Positions 61,382 through 64,000 of a stretch of DNA of 64,000 nt are shown piece by piece (the first letter of the stretch is position 1; each line of letters starts with the position of its first letter). Location of the stretch: positions 1,240,001 through 1,304,000 of the forward strand of contig CM073547.1 of NCBI GenBank assembly GCA_037074615.1. Reading direction: 5' to 3'. The notes under the pieces are model-generated. The model had not been told where the DNA came from. It made no database searches and saw only the letters and a list, made by a program, of their open reading frames with translations. This stretch comes from Leucaena leucocephala (taxonomy: Eukaryota > Streptophyta > Magnoliopsida > Fabales > Fabaceae). The position numbers and the translations under genes were made by a program.

Positions 61382-62801
61382 TCAAATTGCATACGAGTAA
61401 CTTCCGAACTTGTACGTACCTCCGTAAGTTGGCGACAGTGATGGGAGCAAATACTGATCAGCATCAGAATAAAATGGTGGCGGCGGCGTGTTCCAATCTT
61501 CAGTGCTCCAAGAATTACAATGAATAGGTGGAAGTGCAACTTCACTTTGATTTGAACTGCCATTAGGGTTTTTGAATGAATCATTCTGGAGCTGAACGTT
61601 AATATTGTGGATCTCTGATCCAGATCCAAACCTAGTCTCCTGTTTATCGTGATCATCAGCTACAAATTGCTCCTGGTGGCCGCCGTCTGAATCCTTATGA
61701 CTCACTGGTTTCTGGTTGATCGTCGACGAGCCGGTGCTTGTTTCGGCATTATCATCATCAACTTGTACCTCTGAAGACGAAGGTGGGCTTTCGATACCCT
61801 GTAATTGGTAGTTAATTAAAACATGTTGAAAATTTACTAGCATATTAAATCAAAAGAGAAGAAGAAACCAAACCAGTGACTGATCAGAATCATCATAAAA
61901 TGGTGGCAGCGGTCGTGGCCCAACCCCAAAAGCAACTTCAGGTGGCATTTGCATGTATTTGTCATTGAATCGTTTGACAATGTTCCAATCTTCAGTGCTC
62001 CAAGAATTATACTTAATAGGTGCAACTGTTAGAAAATAAACATCTCTAAAGTACTATAATCAGTCCAGATTATATCATACTCAAACATAAACACATATGA
62101 GATGCAGCGGAAGACTTAAAGTTACCTCTTGCTATTAACTTGATTGATCTGAGGAGAACTGGAATCACAATAGGATACCTGTCAAAAGAGAACACTGTCA
62201 GATAAACAACAGGTTCTTCCAACTGGTGATTAGGCACAGTGATGGCAACTTGTTATTAGCCGTCACCAGTGGGGAACCTTCAGAAGCGAGCTGAGAATAG
62301 GTATCGCTCTGGACTCAGAGAATGAGATCTCACACTCAAATGAATTGTTAATTTCCACCATCAGAAAATTAACCTTAAATAAACTGAGTCAATAACCCTC
62401 CTGGACTGGGCCCAATGACTACGGGCCACACTCAGAAATATTTATTAATTATCCTAATTAATATCTAAATACGTTATAATAATAATAAATATCCAACAGC
62501 AACTTCACATGATTTGAACTGTCATTAGGGTTTTCGAATGGATCATTCTGGAGCTGAATGTTAACATTGTGGATCTCTAATCCGTCTTCAGATACAAACT
62601 GTTCCTGGTGGCCGTCTGAATCTTTATGATGACTCATTGGTTTCTGGTTTGTTTCTGCATTATCATCAGTAACCTGTCCCTCCCAAGACGAATCAGGTAG
62701 GCTTTCGGTACCCTGCCATTGGTAATTAATTAGAACATTTTGAAAATCTATGAGCATATTAAAACCAAGTTATTAAATCAAAAAAGAAGAAGAAACCAAA
62801 C
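61382..62801 (-). repeat. Tandem duplication of an intron-exon unit
   Basis: Unit A (62801-61874, excluding the LTR) and unit B (61873-61382) share both intron and exon sequence. Both introns open GTTTGGTTTCTTCTTC. Both exons contain the sequences for NAET, NQKP, KDSDG, HQEQFV, EIHN, QLQND, NPN and SWSTEDWN in the same order. Unit B carries extra residues (for example a DHDKQETRFGS insertion); unit A has small deletions and an extra stretch near IVKRFNDKYMQMP. Confidence 0.85.
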
Positions 62802-62981
62802 CAGAAAACGGAGTAAATATGATCCGTCGTCGTTCAAATCATCTGGCAAAGAAGGCGAGGCGGCGGATGAACATTTAACCGCAGTCGGCGGCGGCGACTG
62901 CAAGGAAGCAGCATCGGCAACATAAGCGCTTAAAAACGCAACATAGTGATCAGTCCTTCGCAAGGGGCCGATGGGCCTCAT
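61382..62981 (-). CDS. Unrecognised gene with tandemly duplicated exon, one duplicate interrupted
   Basis: Family not recognised. Exon 1 (62981-62802, 60 codons, MRPIGPLRRTDHYVAFLSAY) ends in phase 0. Two similar downstream coding blocks follow, each opened by a GGT codon after a similar intron. Block A starts at 62712 (TESLPDSSWEGQVTDDNAET...) and its second half lies at 62021-61874. Block B (61798-61382) runs through ESPPSSSEVQVDDDNAETS and IHNINVQLQNDSFKNPNGSS to STEDWNTPPPPFYSDADQ and a TGA. Block A is split by a solo LTR and has lost one base relative to B, so it cannot be read through. Splicing exon 1 directly to block B keeps the frame and gives about 198 residues. The protein is acidic, Asp/Ser/Gln-rich and probably disordered. 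Either a young gene surviving by exon skipping or a dying one. Confidence 0.5.
62027..62498 (-). mobile_element. Solo LTR (Copia-like) with 5-bp target duplication
   Basis: 472 bp bounded by TGTTAGA and TCCAACA (TG...CA ends with short inverted repeats). It is flanked by the identical pentamer GCAAC at 62022-62026 and 62499-62503. No internal retrotransposon domain lies within, so it is a solo LTR left by recombination between two LTRs. It sits inside coding block A of the unrecognised gene; read from the gene's strand, it brings a stop codon soon after entry. The orientation given is a guess from the TGTTGGATATTTATTAT start. Copia assignment is from the 5-bp duplication and ends only. Confidence 0.9.
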
Positions 62982-63797
62982 GTGGTCTCGTGGTTGTTTG
63001 AATCTTTGAATTCAGTATCCGATTTGAATCGAAAATTAAAAGATTTAATTTGCTGGCGTTTATCTATCTCTTTAACCGTTCAAATGTAATAACATTATTT
63101 ATCTCTACTACATCGGATAAAATCCGATAAAATATCTACTTGTATTAAAATTTATAAATATATCAAATTCAAATATTAATCAATGATTATCATAAAAATA
63201 ATTAACCTCAATCAAATGTTATTAATTATCCGTGTGCACTAAAAGTTAGTTATTACATTCGTAGATTTTGATTTGAAATTAATTTTATCAAATAATTTCA
63301 ATATTGATCAAGAATTATCATAGAAAACTAACCTCAGGCACTTGGATAGATAAATTTAAATGATTTGAATTATATTATATCATAATCTTAATCTATCCAA
63401 ATAATAGTAGCTGGTTAACAATATTTCATATTTCATTCCATTGTTTAAATCAAATTGAAGTGATTTCTACAGAGTTGGTCAACTCTATGGAAAAGGGACC
63501 CATTCGGCCTTTGTTCTTTCTTTTTGGGAAGGTTAGGGAATGAGAATATTCCTACTTCAATAATCTAGAATTACAAGTATAAACATAAAAAATAACTATT
63601 TTTTTCAAAAACAAAAACAAAACGTGCATTTATAATATTCAAAACTAAATAACGGAAAGAAATATATTTTTAAAATTAAACATAAAATAATAATACATGT
63701 ATCTTTCAAATTAATGATAAATTAATTATCTAAACTTCAAATACAAGTCCAACTGAAAATTCAGCAATGAATTTCAGCCATAGAAATGGAGAACTAA
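62982..63797. other. AT-rich upstream region
   Basis: The presumed promoter side of the unrecognised gene. No clear TATA box or repeat; AT-rich with short TATCAAATAAT-type phrases. Confidence 0.4.
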
Positions 63798-64000
63798 GGG
63801 CCGGTTTGGTTCAAACAATCGATGGGAATGGAAAGAAAAATAATGAAATAGAAAATTGTCAATTGAAGGATGTTCAGTTGGAAAAGAAAATGGTTTAATT
63901 TTGTAAAAAAATTTATGTTTAGTAGATTGAAAGTGATAGAAAATTAGGTAAGGAGAACATGAATGACCATAATTATCTTAATGAATATTTATTAATTAAA
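63798..64000 (+). mobile_element. Left end of another PIF/Harbinger-like element, cut by the window
   Basis: GGGCCGGTTTGGTTC follows TAA (63795-63797), the same type of terminus and target triplet as MITE copy 2. The interior (ATCGATGGGAATGGAAAGAA) differs from the 500-bp family. The right end lies outside the window. Confidence 0.4.

Overview
The window is nuclear DNA of a flowering plant, almost certainly a eudicot. Genes are split by many short GT-AG introns, intergenic DNA is very AT-rich, and the families are plant-typical: a phytocyanin, a CDPK-related kinase, a P-class PPR protein, a DUF1645 protein, ZOP1 and RBP47. The species cannot be named from the sequence. There is no operon, CRISPR array or rRNA, and no convincing tRNA was seen. 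Exon boundaries below come from reading splice sites and checking that phases close. Family names come from recognised motifs, not from a database search.

Left third (1-21.3 kb): the decayed 3' end of a cyclophilin-40 gene (+) converges on an intact eight-exon ARMC6-like armadillo gene (-). A two-exon secreted phytocyanin (+) and a three-exon SCNM1-like zinc-finger splicing factor (+) follow. Next come about 10 kb without a clear gene, holding two ~500-bp PIF/Harbinger (Tourist)-like MITEs in inverted orientation, older relatives, and an orphan snRNA-type promoter motif.

Middle (21.3-37 kb): an eleven-exon CDPK-related kinase (+) is followed by two more copies of the same MITE in direct orientation. 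Then comes a multiply broken, internally deleted copy of an EMB2745-type PPR gene, and a frameshifted fragment of an unidentified gene. A single-exon HARBI1-like DDE nuclease (-) lies head to head with ZOP1 (+, zinc finger plus OCRE domain).

Right part (37-64 kb): 7 kb of AT-rich DNA with degraded MITE-like repeats, a single-exon DUF1645 gene (-), and a six-exon RBP47/RBP45-type three-RRM protein (-). A nearly intact tRNA-derived SINE with a 14-bp target-site duplication follows. Then come a six-exon membrane-anchored sulfotransferase-like gene (-) and an unrecognised gene (-) whose central exon is tandemly duplicated, one duplicate being split by a 472-bp solo LTR with a 5-bp target-site duplication.

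The genes do not form one pathway. Three products (SCNM1-like, ZOP1, RBP47) act in RNA processing, but they lie far apart. I found no convincing new biological system. The most informative signals are the mobile-element footprints (MITE family, SINE, solo LTR), the duplicated-exon gene, the two pseudogenes, and a Harbinger-derived nuclease with an intact D-D-E triad in the same window as Harbinger-type MITEs.
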